Positions 21,922 through 32,974 of a stretch of DNA of 64,000 nt are shown here, in pieces (within the stretch, counting starts at the first letter, position 1; each line of letters starts with the position of its first letter). Made by a program: the position numbers and the translations under genes. Origin of the DNA: Molossus alvarezi (Eukaryota > Chordata > Mammalia > Chiroptera > Molossidae); contig CM073886.1 in NCBI GenBank assembly GCA_037176705.1, positions 7,460,001 through 7,524,000 of the forward strand, written 5' to 3'. Below the pieces are notes generated by a model. The model was not told the DNA's origin. It saw only the letters and a program-made list of their open reading frames with translations, and searched no databases.

Positions 21922-22926
21922 AACCAGAGACTCAAAATGGCAGCGGAGTGAATGAAAGCTACACAGACCATCTCCCAGGACCAAACTGGAATTACAACAA
22001 AAATAAAGACAAATCATCAGGAAAAGGCAACCAAAAAGCAGCTTGGAGGACCACATAACCAGGGACACTGACTCAATCCTGGTAGGCCTGCAAAGACACA
22101 AGAGGGGGCCAGGAGCCCACGGTCCACAGCGGCCTTGGCTGGGAGCTGCAGCGACCTCGGCTGGGACCTGTGTCATTGACTGGGACCTGTGGTAGACTCG
22201 GCTGGGACCTGCGTCTTGGCTGGGAGCTGCGGCGGCCTCAGCTGGGAGCTGCGGTCTCAGCTGGGAGCTGTGCCCTTGGATGGGAGTTGCGCCCTTGGCT
22301 GGGAGCTGCAGCAGCCTGGGCCGGGAGCAACAACCTTAGCTGGGATTACACTCCCGAGACGCTCCACAGCACAGAGCTGGGACAGAGGTTAAAATAGCAG
22401 CAGCCATTCACCTTGGGCTCCGGCAGAGAGAGGGCAGACTGGCCTGGAACTGTGTGAGGACATTCGGGATTTGGAGGGTGCTCAGAGCTTTTGCTGAGTT
22501 GCAGCCACGCAGGACTGTGATTATCTTACTCCTTCCCAGGGCCCTGGGGAGAGGCAGCGGCCCCTCCCTCAAAGATTCAACCCCACCTGGTAACCATTGA
22601 AATGCTAATTGAGACCACTAACAACCAGCATCTGCCCCACCCTTGGGGAAATCCTCTTACACTGAGCACCTGAGGGAATTTTTCAGTCAACTCAGAAACC
22701 AAGGTTCTTCAGGTGACCGCTACTAATAGCCTACAGGCAAAAAGCTAGAGGATAACTACCATTCCCTGGGCTAGCAACTCTAACCAGGAAAGTAAGACTT
22801 GACAGTGGTGATTAACTTGGGTCCTCCCTGCCTAATCCAAACCCAGGATAGGGAGCCACAAACAGCAGAACACCAACACCCACAGGGAAAATTTGGCAGG
22901 CTCCAAAGCCCACTGTGATAGCCAAA
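21922..22926 (+). promoter_or_regulatory. L1-C 5' UTR / internal promoter
   Basis: Leader of 1005 bases, about 190 longer than in L1-B because of the minisatellite at 22134-22346. A YY1-like core 'aaaatggcagc' lies at 21935-21945. The remainder aligns by eye with the L1-A, L1-B, L1-E and L1-G leaders. Confidence 0.7.
22134..22346. repeat. GC-rich minisatellite (18-22 bp units) in L1-C 5' UTR
   Basis: About ten imperfect copies of a unit like 'ctyggctgggagctgcggc' run head to tail. At the same place L1-A, L1-B and L1-E have a single related unit ('ttagctgtgagcagtgccc' in L1-B), so it is an expansion specific to L1-C or its lineage. Units contain several CpGs. Confidence 0.9.
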
Positions 22927-23816
22927 ATGGTGAAAAACAGAAACAAAAGCCAAATGAAAGAACAAGAGACCTCTACCAAAGATGATATAAATGAGGTGCA
23001 GTTAAGCAAGTTAACAGAACTAGAATCCAGAGCCATGATCTTGAGAAAGCTCAACAGCATGTATAAGGACAAGAGCACCATGAATAAAGACATAAAAAAT
23101 TTGAAAATCAACCAGTTGGAAATTAAAAATCACCAAGAAGAAATGAAGGATGACATATCAGAAATAAAGAACTCATTGGAAAGTCTAAATAGCAGAGTAG
23201 AGGAAGCTGAGGATAGGATCAGTGAATTAGAAGACAGGGTAGAAAAAAAACCAACCAATCAGAAAACCAAAAGGAAAAAACAATTAAAAAACAGCTTAAG
23301 AGAACTGTGAGACAACTGGAAATGTAATCATATTCACATCATAAGAGTCCTCGAAAAAGAAGAAAATGAGTTAGGGTTAGAGAACATATTCAAAGAAATA
23401 GTGACAGAAAACTTCCCTAATTTGGTGAAGGAAGAAGGCATTCAAGTTCAAGAAGGACAGAGAGTCCCTAGTAAGAAGAACCCAAACAAGCCCACACCAA
23501 GACACATAGTAATCAAAGTGCAAAAATTAAAGACAAAGAGAGAATTCTAAAAGCAGCAAGAGATAAGCAACAGGTTACCTACAAAGGAACACCCATAAGG
23601 CTCTCAGCTGACTTCTCAACAGAAACATTACAGGCCATAAGGGAGTGGCATGAAGTAATCAATGTCATGAAAAACAAGGATCTGAATCCAAGACTACTCT
23701 ACCCAGCAAGGCTGTCAATCAAAATAGAAGGTCAAGTAAAGAGCTTCCCAGACAAAAAAAGGCTAAGGGAATACATTAGCACCAAACCAGCACTATAAGA
23801 AACGTTAAATGCACTG
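22927..23816 (+). pseudogene. L1-C ORF1, premature stop
   Basis: From the ATG at 22927 the frame reads MVKNRNKSQMKEQETSTK and then a coiled coil (LRKLNSMYKDKSTMNKDIKN ... VEEAEDRISELEDRVEK). It ends at a TGA at 23308-23310, where the sister copies have TGG. The RNA-binding C-terminal part follows in the DNA with a further 1-base loss near 23520. Expected full length is about 300 codons; only 128 are open. Confidence 0.85.
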
Positions 23817-23867
23817 CTATAATTAGCAGGAGAAATAGGAAGAAAAATATAACCACACTAAACAAAA

Positions 23868-26800
23868 ATGGCAATAAATAAGTACATATCAATAATCAAC
23901 TTAAATGTAAATGGATTGAATGCTCCAATAAAAGGACACAGAGTAGCTGATTGGATAAGAAAGCATGACTCATCTATATGTTGTTTACAAGTGACCCACC
24001 TCACAACAAAAGACTCACATACATTGAAAGTGAAGGGATGGAAAAAATCTTCCAAGCAAATGAAAAGGAAAAAAACTAGGGTAGCAATACTCATATCTGA
24101 TAAAATATATTTCAAAATGAAGACTATAACTAGAGACAAAGAAGGCCACTATATAATATTGAAAGAATCTATCAAACAGGAAGATATAACCTTGATAACC
24201 ATATATGCACCCAATATAGGAGCACCAAAATATATTAAAAATCTTATGGAGGACTTCCAAGGAGAAATCGACAGCAACACAATCATAGCAGGGGACTTCA
24301 ACACCCCGCTTACATCACTGGATAGACCCTTTAGACAAAAAATTAGCAAGGACACAGAGACTCTAAATGAAGCACTAGAGGAAATGGATTTAATAGATAT
24401 TTACATAGAATTACAGCTCAAAACTACAGAATTCACATTCTTCTCAAGTGCACATGGGACATTCTCAAAGATAGACCACATTATAGGTCACAAACTAAGT
24501 CTCTACAAGTTCAAGAAGATTGAAATCATATCAAGCATCTTCTCAGACCACAATGGCATGAAACTAGAAATCAATTGCAACAAGAACATTCAAAGACATT
24601 TGGACACATGGCAGCTAAATAGCATGTTATTAAACAATGAATGAGTTACTGAGGAGATCAAGAAAGAAATTAAAAACTTCCTGGAAACCAATGAAATTGA
24701 ACACACAACACACAATCTATGGGATACAGCGAAAGCAGTTCTGAGAGGGAAGTTCATAGCACTACAGGACTACCTCAAGAAATAAGAAAAATTTTTAATT
24801 GACTGTCCAACCTCACAACTTAAAGAGTTAGAAAGCAAACAAAAAGAAAACCCCAGAGCAAGTAGAAGGAAGGAAATAATAAAGATCAGAGCAGAAATAA
24901 ATGATATAGAGACCAAAAAACAATTCAAAGGATCAATGAAACAAAGAGCTGGTTTTTTGAAAGGATAAACAAGATTGATGCACCCTTAGCTAGACTCACC
25001 AAGAAACAAAGAGAGAACCCAAATACACAAAATCAGAAATGAAAGATGAGGAGTGACAACTGACACCACAGAAACACAAAAGATTGTTAACAACTACTAT
25101 GAACAATTATATGGCAACAAATTCGACAATCTAAGTGAAATGGACAAATTTCTAGAAACACACAGTTTCCCAAAACTGGACCAGGATGAATAGAAAACTT
25201 GAACAGACCAATAACAACAGAAGAAATTGAAGATGTAATCAAGACTCTCCCAGCAAACAAAAGCACAGGCCCAGATGGCTTCATGGGGGAGTTTTACCGA
25301 ACATTCAAAGAAGAACTAACACCCATTCTCCTCAAACTATTTCAAAAATTTCAAGAAGAAGGAAGACTACCAAACTCATTTTATGAAGCCAGCATAACTC
25401 TAATTCCAAAACCAGAAAAAGACACTACAAAGAGAGAAAACTATAGGGCAATATCCCTGATGAACATAGACGCCAAAATCCTAAACAAAATACTAGCAAA
25501 TCAGATCCAGCAATACACACACAAAAAATTTTCACCTTTACCAAATGGGATTCTTCCCAGGGATGCAAGGCTGGTAAATATATGCATATCAATAAACGTG
25601 ATACACCACATAAATAAAATGAAGAATAAAAACCACATGATCATATCAATAGATGCCAAAAAAGTCTTCGACAAAATCCAGCATCCATTTCTGATAAAAA
25701 ATGCTCAGCAATGTGGAAATAGAGGGATCATATGTCGACATAATAAAGGCCATATATGAAAGACCTATAGGCAACATCATACTCAATGAGCATAAATTAA
25801 AAGCATGTCCCTTAAGAACAGGAACAAGGCAAGGACGCCCACTTTCGCCACTCTTATTTAACATAGTACTGGAAGTCTTAGTCACAGCAATCACACATGA
25901 AGAAAAAATAAAAGAGATCCAAATTGGAAAAGAGGAAGTGAAACTGTCATTATTTGCAGATGACATGATATTATACATAGAAAACTCTAAAGACTCCATC
26001 AAAAATCGACTAGACTTAATAAATGAATATGGCAAAGTAGCAGGATACAAAATTAACGTCAAGAAATCGATGACATTCTTATATGCCAATGATGAACTCA
26101 GAGAAAGAGAAACTAAAAAAACAATCACATTTACCATCCTGGCAAAAAAAATTAAGATACCTGGAAATAAACTTAACCAAAAAAGTAAAGGACCTATTTG
26201 CAGAAAACTACAGGTCATTGAAAAAAGAAATAGAGGAAGATATAAAAAAGTGAAAGCACATACCTTGTTCATGGATTGGAAGAATTAACGTCATTAAAAT
26301 GTCCATATTACCCAAAGCAATCTATAGATTCAATGCAATCCCCATCAAAATACCAACAACATATTTTACAGAACTAGAACAAAGACTTCTAAAGTATATA
26401 TAGAACCAAAAAAGACCCCGAATAGCTTCAGCAATTTTGAAAAAGAAGGACAAAGTAGATGGGATTACAATACCAGATATCAGCTTATACTACAAAGCGA
26501 CTGTAATCAAAACAGCCTGGTACTGGCACAAGAACAGGCATATAGACCAGTGGAACAGAACAGGAATCCAGAAATGGACCCAAGGCAATATGCTCAATTA
26601 ATATTTGACAAAGGTGGCAAGAGCATACAGTGGAGTAAAGACAGCCTCTTTAATAAATGGTGTTGGGAAAATTAGACAGCTACATGCAAAAAATTGAAAC
26701 TAGACATCAACTTACACCATACACAAAAATAAACTCAAAATGGATAAAATACTGAAATGTGACCCATGAATCCATAAAATTTCTAGAAGAAAATGTAGGC

Positions 26801-27682
26801 AACAAAATTTCAGACATCATACACAGCAGAATTTTCACTGATACATCACCTAAGGCAACAGAAACAATGGAAAAAATGAACACATGGGACTATATCAAAC
26901 TGAAAAGCTTCTGCACAGCAAAAGAAACAACCACCAAAATGCAAAGGCAACCCACTGTATGGGAGAACATCATTACCAATGATAAATCAGATAAGGGGTT
27001 AATTTCCAAAATATATAGAGTGCTCATACAACTCAACAAAAGGAAGACAAAGAACCAAATTAAAAAATGGGCAGAGGAGCTGAATAGACACCTCTCCAAA
27101 CAAGATATACAAATGGCCAAGAGACATATGATGAAATGCTCAACATCACTAATCATCAGAGAGATGCAAATTAAAACAACAATGAGGTATCACCTCACAC
27201 CTGTCAGAATGACCACCATTAACAAATCATCAAACAACAAGTGTTGGTGAGGGTTTGGAGAAAAGGGGACTCTAGTGCACTGCTGGTGGGAATGCAGACT
27301 AGTGCAGACACTATGAAAAACACTATGGTGTTACCTCAAAAAATTAAAAATTGAATTTTCGTATGACCCAGTGATCCTGCTTCTAGGAATATACCCTAAG
27401 AAGCCTGAAACACCAATCATAAAGAATAATAGTACCCCCATATTTGTAACAACACTATTTATAATAGCTAAGATCTGTAAACAGCCCAAGTGTCCATCAG
27501 TAGATGAATGGTTAAAAAAGTTGTGGTACATGTACACAATGGAGTACTATGCAGGTGTAAGAAAGAAAGATCTCTTATCCTTTGAGAAGACATAGAGGGA
27601 CCTGGAAAATATTATCCTAAGTGAAACAAGCCAAGCAGGAAAAGACAAATACCACATGATCTCACTTATATATGGAATGTAA
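23868..27682 (+). pseudogene. L1-C ORF2 (endonuclease, reverse transcriptase, C-terminal domain), broken
   Basis: The first 258 codons are open and form an almost complete AP-like endonuclease: LNVNGLNAP, IYAPN, AGDFNTP, FSDHN. The conserved catalytic Glu of CLQETHL is Val (codon 42, CLQVTHL). A TGA at 24642-24644 replaces a Trp codon. Reverse transcriptase pieces are open at 25199-25759 ([14 protein letters not shown]) and 25701-26288 (RTGTRQGRP and catalytic LFADDMILY). The C-terminal part is at 26759-27250, ending in TGA inside the Cys-rich motif (CW then stop, expected CWRGCG). The natural stop is TAA at 27680-27682. Confidence 0.88.
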
Positions 27683-27930
27683 TGAATATAACAGTGTGAG
27701 GAATAGGGTAGACCCAGAGATGTGGAAGTAGGGTACAGACTGACAACCCTCAGAAGAGGGGGTGGTGGGGGCGGGAAGAGATAAACCACATAACTTATAT
27801 GCATGTATGCATAATCAATGGACATGGACAACAAAGCCGGGGATGGGGCGGGGGGGATGGGGAGGAGGGTGTCAATGGGGTAAAAAAGGAGAAACATCTG
27901 TAACAAAAATAAAATAAAAAAGTAAGTAAA
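27683..27930 (+). other. L1-C 3' UTR with G-rich tract
   Basis: About 225 bases of 3' UTR end in 'aaacatctgtaacaaaaataaaat'. A tract at 27838-27872 has at least four runs of three or more G, a G-quadruplex-capable sequence of the kind typical of mammalian L1 3' UTRs. Similar G-rich tracts sit at the same place in L1-B, L1-F and the HAL1-like element. Confidence 0.75.
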
Positions 27931-28216
27931 TAATAGAGAAAAGAAAACAAAAACAAACAAACAAACAAGAACAACAAAATAAATCCTCTGTAATGGGGGT
28001 ATATCATATCAAAGGAACACAGTATACAACTGAAAGAGCTTCCAAAGCTAAAAATAAAAAAATAAATTGAGCAACAGAATAAATAAAGTACTATTAGATT
28101 TTAAACCAAGGTACAAAATATGCATGAGTTTTTACTGATGTAAATAAAAGATGAATAAGTAAATAAATGGGGTGGAAAGACAAAACAACAACAACAAAAA
28201 AACCAAAAAACAAAAG
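27931..28216 (+). other. Non-L1 segment between L1-C tail and a second L1 3' end (candidate transduced flank)
   Basis: About 285 bases of A-rich sequence that do not match any L1 part in this window. They lie inside the 12-bp TSD pair that bounds the L1-C insertion. The simplest reading is flanking DNA from the source locus carried along by read-through transcription. It contains short AAAC and AAC repeats at both ends. Confidence 0.6.
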
Positions 28217-28614
28217 AGCTGTGGTACATATACACAATGGAGTACTATGCAGCTGTAAGAAAAAAAGATCTCTTATCATTTGAGATGACATGGAGGGACC
28301 TGGAGAGTATTTTCCTAAACGAATCAAGCCAAAGAGAGAAAGACAAATATCACATGATCTCACTTATTTGTGGAATATAATGAACATAACAGTCTGAGGA
28401 ATGGGATAGTCCCAGAGACATGGAAGTGGGGTACAGACTGACAATCCCCAGACGAGGGTGTTGTGGGGGAGAGATAAACCACAGAACTTATATGCATGTA
28501 TGCATGAACAATGGACATGGACAACAAAGCTGGGGACAGGTCAGGTAGGGAGGGCGAGGGCGAAATCAGGGGGAAAAGGAGAAACATCTGTAACAAAAAT
28601 AAATAAATTAATAA
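28217..28614 (+). mobile_element. 5'-truncated L1 3' end inside the L1-C insertion unit
   Basis: It starts at 'agctgtggtacatatacacaatgg', within the ORF2 C-terminus, and includes a 3' UTR and A-rich tail. The tail is followed directly by the downstream TSD (28615-28626) and resumed L1-B. No separate TSD was found around it, so it was probably part of the transcript inserted with L1-C. Confidence 0.8.
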
Positions 28615-31033
28615 AAAAAAATTATTCACCATGACCAAGTGGGATTCATCCCAGGGATGCAAGGCTGGTACAAAATTCACAAATCAATAAATGTGATACA
28701 CCACATAAACAAAATGAAAGATAAAAACTACATGATCATATCAATAGACACTGCAAAAGCATTAGACAAAATACAGCACCCATTTCTGATAAATTGCTTG
28801 GCTATGTGGGAATAGAGAGATCATATCTCGACATAATAAAGGCCATATATGAAAGACCTACAGCCAACATCATACTCAATGGGCAAAAACTAAAATCATT
28901 TCCCTTAAGAACAGGAACCAGACAGGGATGCCCACTTTTGCCACTGTTATTTAACATAGTACTGGAAGTTTTAGCCACAGCAATCAGACATAAAGAAAAA
29001 ATAAAAAGGATCCAAACTGGAAAGGAGCAAGTGGAACTGTCATTATTCACAGATGACATATTATACACAGAAAACCCTGGTTCTGGCCGGTTTGGTTCAG
29101 CGGTTAGAGCATCAGCCTGCAGTCCAGAGATACCCGGGTTCGGTTCTCGCTAAGGGCATGTACTGCAGTTTGCAATACTGTCCGTTGCAGTTTGTCCCTG
29201 GCCCTGGTTGGGTCGTGCGGGTGGCAGCCACTTGATGTGTCCCTTTCATGTTGATGTTTCTCTCTTTCTTCTTCTCTCTCCCTCCCACTCTATCTGAATA
29301 AAAAATGGAAAAATGTCCTTGGGTGAGGATAAAAAAACCCTAAAGACTTCATCAAAAATCTATTAGACTTAATAAATGAATTTGGCAAAGTAGCATGATA
29401 TAAAATTAATGTTAAGAAATTGATGGCATTCTTATACACCAATGATGAACTCACAGAAAGAGAAACTAAAAAAAACTATCCCATTTACCATTGTGGCAAA
29501 AAATTTAAGATACCTAGGAATAAATTTAATGAAAGAATTAAAGAGCCTCTTTGCAGAAAACTACAGAATATTGAAAAAAGAAATAGAGGAAGGAATAAAA
29601 AAGTGGAAGCACATACCTTGTTCATGGATTGGAAGAATTAACATCATTAAAATATCCATATTACCAAAAGCAATCTAACGATTCAGTGCAATTCCCAAGA
29701 AAATACCAACGATATATTTTGCAGAGCTAGAACAAATACTTCAAAAGTTCATATGGAACCAAAGAAGACCCCGAATAGCCTCAGCAATTTTGAAAAAGAA
29801 GGACAAAGTAGGTCGGATCACAATACCGGATATCAGCTTATACTACAAAGCTACTGTAATCAGAACAGCCTGGTAATGGCACAAGAACAGGCATGTAGAC
29901 CAGTGAAACAGGACAGAGAACCCAGAAATTGACCCAAGACATTATGCTCAATTAATATTTGACAAAGGTGGCAAGAGCATACCATGGAGTAAGGTCAGCC
30001 TCTTTAATAAATGGTGTTGGAAAAATTGGAAAACTACATGCAAAAATAAAATAAAACTAGACCATCAACTTACACCATACACAAGAATAAACTCAAAATG
30101 GATGAAAGACTTAAATGTGACTCGTGAATCTATAAAAATTCTAGAAAAAATGTAGGTGACAAAGTTTCAGACATCATACGCAGCAGAATTTTTACTGATA
30201 CATCACCTAAGTCAACAGAAACAAAGGAAAGAATGAACACACAGGACTACATCTAACTAAAAAGCTTCTGAAGAGCAAACAAAACAACCATCAAAATGGA
30301 AGGGGAACACACTGTAAAGGTGAGCATAATTGGCAGTGATACATCAGATAAGGGGTTAATTTCCAATATATATAGAGTGCTCATACAACTCAACAAAAGG
30401 AAGACAAAGAACCAAATTAAAAAATGGGCAGAGGAACTAAATAGACACCTCTCCAAACAGGACATACAAATGGCTGAGAGATACATGAAGAAATGCTCAA
30501 CATCACTAATCATCAGAGAGATGCAAATTAAAACAACAATGAGGTATCACCTCACACCTGTCAGAATGGCCACCATCAACAAATCATTAAACAACAAGTG
30601 TTGGTGAGGGTGTGGAGAAAAGGGGACTCTAGTACACTGCTGGTGGGAATGCAGACTGGTACAGCCACTATAGAAAACACTATGGTATTACCACAAAAAA
30701 TTAAAAATTGAATTTGACCCAGTGGTTTCACTTTTAGGAATATACCCTAAGAAGCCTGAAACACCAATCAGAAAGAATATATTTACTCCCACGTTCATAG
30801 CAGCACTATTTACAATAGCTAAGATCTGGAAACAGCCCAAGTGTCCATCTGTAGACGAATGGATAAAAAAGCTGTGTTACATATACACAGTGGAGTACTA
30901 TACAGCCATAAGAAAGAAAGATCTGTTATCCTTTGAGACGACATGGAGCGACCTGCAGAGTATTATCCTAAGTGAAATAAGGCAAGCAGAGAAAGACAAA
31001 TATCACATGATTTCATTACTTTGTGGCATATAA
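28615..31033 (+). pseudogene. L1-B ORF2, reverse transcriptase to C-terminus
   Basis: The open piece 28794-29090 reads [23 protein letters not shown] and then [10 protein letters not shown], so the catalytic FADD is FTDD and one codon is missing after it. A SINE follows. Further open pieces are 29420-29641 and 30296-30607, the latter ending in TGA at 30605-30607 in the CWRGCG motif. The final piece 30722-31033 ends LLCGI at the normal terminus. Non-functional. Confidence 0.85.
29079..29333 (+). mobile_element. VES-type SINE in L1-B ORF2
   Basis: Sense copy: 'ggccggtttggttcagcggttagagc' (A box), 'gggttcggttctcgc' (B box), a CT-rich body, then 'gtccttgggtgaggataaaaaaa'. Flanked by an 8-bp TSD aaaaccct (29071-29078 and 29334-29341), which joins into uninterrupted L1 text. 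Confidence 0.92.
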
Positions 31034-31310
31034 TGAACATAACAGTCTGAGGAACAGGGTAGACCCAGAGACGTGAAAGTAGGGTACAAACTGACAACCC
31101 CCAGAAAAGGGGTGGAGAGGAGTGAAAAGACAAACCACAGAACTTTTATGCATGTACGCATAACTGATTGACATGGACAACAAAGCTGGGCACGAGGTGG
31201 GGTTGATGGGGAAGAGGGTGTCAATTGGGAAAAAAGGAGAAACATCTGTAACAATAATAAATTAATAAAAAAAGCAATTTCAAAAAAATAAATATTAAAA
31301 AAACAAAAAC

Positions 31311-31710
31311 AAAAATTAATGATGGAAATCTTTTGTAACATGGTGAAGTAAATAGACATACGAGTCCAGGAAGTGAAGAGTCCCAAACACTATTAACCCA
31401 AAGAGGCCTACACTGATACATCATAATTAAAATGCAAAATGTTAAAGACAAAGGTAGAACTTTAAAAGCAGCAAGAGAAAAATACTTAGTAACACCCAAG
31501 GGAGCTTCCATAAGATTATTAGGTGATTTTTCAACAGAAAGTTTGCAGGCCAGAAGTGAGTGGCAAGGAATATTCAAAGCAATGAAAAGGAAGAACCTGA
31601 AACATATATTACTCTACCCAGCAAAGCTACCATTTAGAATAGAAGGTCAAATAAAGAGCTTCTTAGACAAGAAAAATATAATGGAATTCATTGCCACCAA
31701 ACTATATTAG
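31311..31710 (+). pseudogene. A0 L1 ORF1, C-terminal part
   Basis: Readable from 31432: QNVKDKGRTLKAAREKYLV, then SIRLLGDFSTESLQARSEWQ, ILLYPAKLPFRIEGQIKSF, ending at a stop at 31710. This is the ORF1 nucleic-acid-binding domain. Upstream codons are separated by the 12.9-kb L1-B insertion. Confidence 0.8.
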
Positions 31711-32690
31711 AAGAAGTGTTAAAGGAGAAAAAAAACAGATAAAAATATGAACAATAAAATGACAATAAATACATATCTATCAACAATTACTTTAAATGAA
31801 ATGGATTACATGCTCCAATTAAAACACAAATGGTGGCTGAATGGATAACAAAACAAGACCCGTACATAACAAGACCCATACATATGTTGTCTATAGGAGA
31901 CTCACTTCAGATCAAAAGACACACACAGATTAAAAATAAAAGTATGAAAAAGGATATTTCATGAAAATGGAAACAAACCAAAGCTGTGGTAGCCATACTT
32001 ATACCAGAGAAAATAGATTTTAAAACAAAGGCCATAACAATGGACAAAGAAGAACCCAGCAATTTTACTTCTGGGCATTTTTGTGAGAAAAACAAAAACA
32101 CTAAATCAAAAAGACATATGCACCCATATATTCATTGTGGCATTGTTACAATAGACAAGTATGGAAGCAACCTAAGTGTTCATCAAGAGATGAATGGATA
32201 AGGAAGTGGTGCATATATACAGTGGAATATAATGACTATGAAAAAGAATGAAATCTTGCCATCTGCATCAACATGGGTGGACCTGTGCTGAATGAAATAT
32301 GTCAGAGAAAGAAGGACAAATGCCAGATGACTTCATTTGTATGTGGAATATGATAAACAAAATAAAACAAGTGGAATAGAAACACACTCATAGATACAGA
32401 GACCATTTTGATGGTTGCCAGATGAGAGGGGCTTGGGGGATGGGTGAAAAAGTTGAAAGGATTAATATGTACAAATGGATAGTTACAGAATAGTCATGGG
32501 GATGTAAAGTACAGCATAAGGAATATCGTCAATAATATTGTAATAAGTATGTATTGTGTCAGATGGTACTACTAGATTTATTGGGGTGATCACTTAGAAA
32601 GCTATATAAATCTCTAATGTTGTACACCTAAAACTAATATAACATTATCACCAACTGTAATTGAAAAAAAATTATTAAAAACATAAAAAT
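31311..32690 (+). mobile_element. Old L1 (A0), 3' part, internally deleted
   Basis: It resumes A0 ORF1 (31311-31710), then the first hundred or so ORF2 codons (31760-32050). It then jumps at about 32052 to the extreme ORF2 C-terminus ('acccagcaattttacttctgggc'), followed by a 3' UTR ending 'gttgtacacctaaaactaatataac' and an A-rich tail. About 3 kb of ORF2 are missing. The 3' end is of the L1MA-like type common in placental mammals. Confidence 0.82.
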
Positions 32691-32714
32691 AAATAAAATT
32701 AATTTTATCTGAAA

Positions 32715-32965
32715 AATAGCTGAGGCGCCAACAGCATAGCAGTTATGCAGTGCGGAGTATTGCATGCCAAATGCACAACCAAGTATAAATTTCAGCTCTG
32801 CGCTCACCGTTGTGTTGTCCTGGATGTGCTACTTACCCTGGTGTTTCAGTCTTTTCATCTTTAAGACAGAGGCCCTCATCTGTTATTAAACATTCACATT
32901 TTTAAAGTGCTTAGACTAGTGTCAATCACATAGTGTCTGCAATGCAATTGTTTGTTAAGTAAATA
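32715..32965 (-). mobile_element. MIR relic, antisense
   Basis: 'cagctctgcgctcaccgttgtgttgtcctgg', 'tttcagtcttttcatctttaagacagagg' and 'tttaaagtgcttagactagtgtcaatcacatagt' follow the antisense MIR order over nearly its whole length. Confidence 0.72.
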
Positions 32966-32974
32966 AAACCCATT

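Larger units (their letters stand above)
21922..27930 (+). mobile_element. L1-C, full-length structure, inserted in L1-B ORF2
   Basis: All parts are present: 5' start with 'ctcaaaatggcagcgg' (21931 on), 5' UTR with a minisatellite, ORF1 (22927), ORF2 (23868-27682), 3' UTR with a G-rich tract, and an A-rich tail (27895-27930). The 5' boundary is fixed by the TSD aaaaaaattatt at 21910-21921. The matching copy is not at the L1-C tail but at 28615-28626, so a further 684 bases belong to the same TSD-bounded unit. Both ORFs carry stops, so it is no longer autonomous. Confidence 0.93.
28615..31310 (+). mobile_element. L1-B, 3' part
   Basis: ORF2 resumes at 'ttattcaccatgaccaagtggg', continuous with the text that stopped at 21921. 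It holds the reverse transcriptase core, a SINE (29079-29333), the C-terminal domain, the natural stop at 31031-31033, a 3' UTR and an A-rich tail to about 31310. A0 ORF1 resumes after the TSD. Confidence 0.92.

Noticed and set aside
22134..22346. CRISPR-like repeat array
   Set aside because: Units are contiguous without unique spacers and vary in sequence. It is a minisatellite in an L1 leader.
25199..26288. Reverse transcriptase as part of a defence system or domesticated gene
   Set aside because: It sits in an ordinary broken L1 ORF2 with all neighbouring L1 parts in order. No sign of purifying selection can be read from one copy.
29079..29150. tRNA gene suggested by A and B boxes
   Set aside because: The sequence continues into a SINE body and A tail with a TSD; no cloverleaf with a usable anticodon arm was evident.
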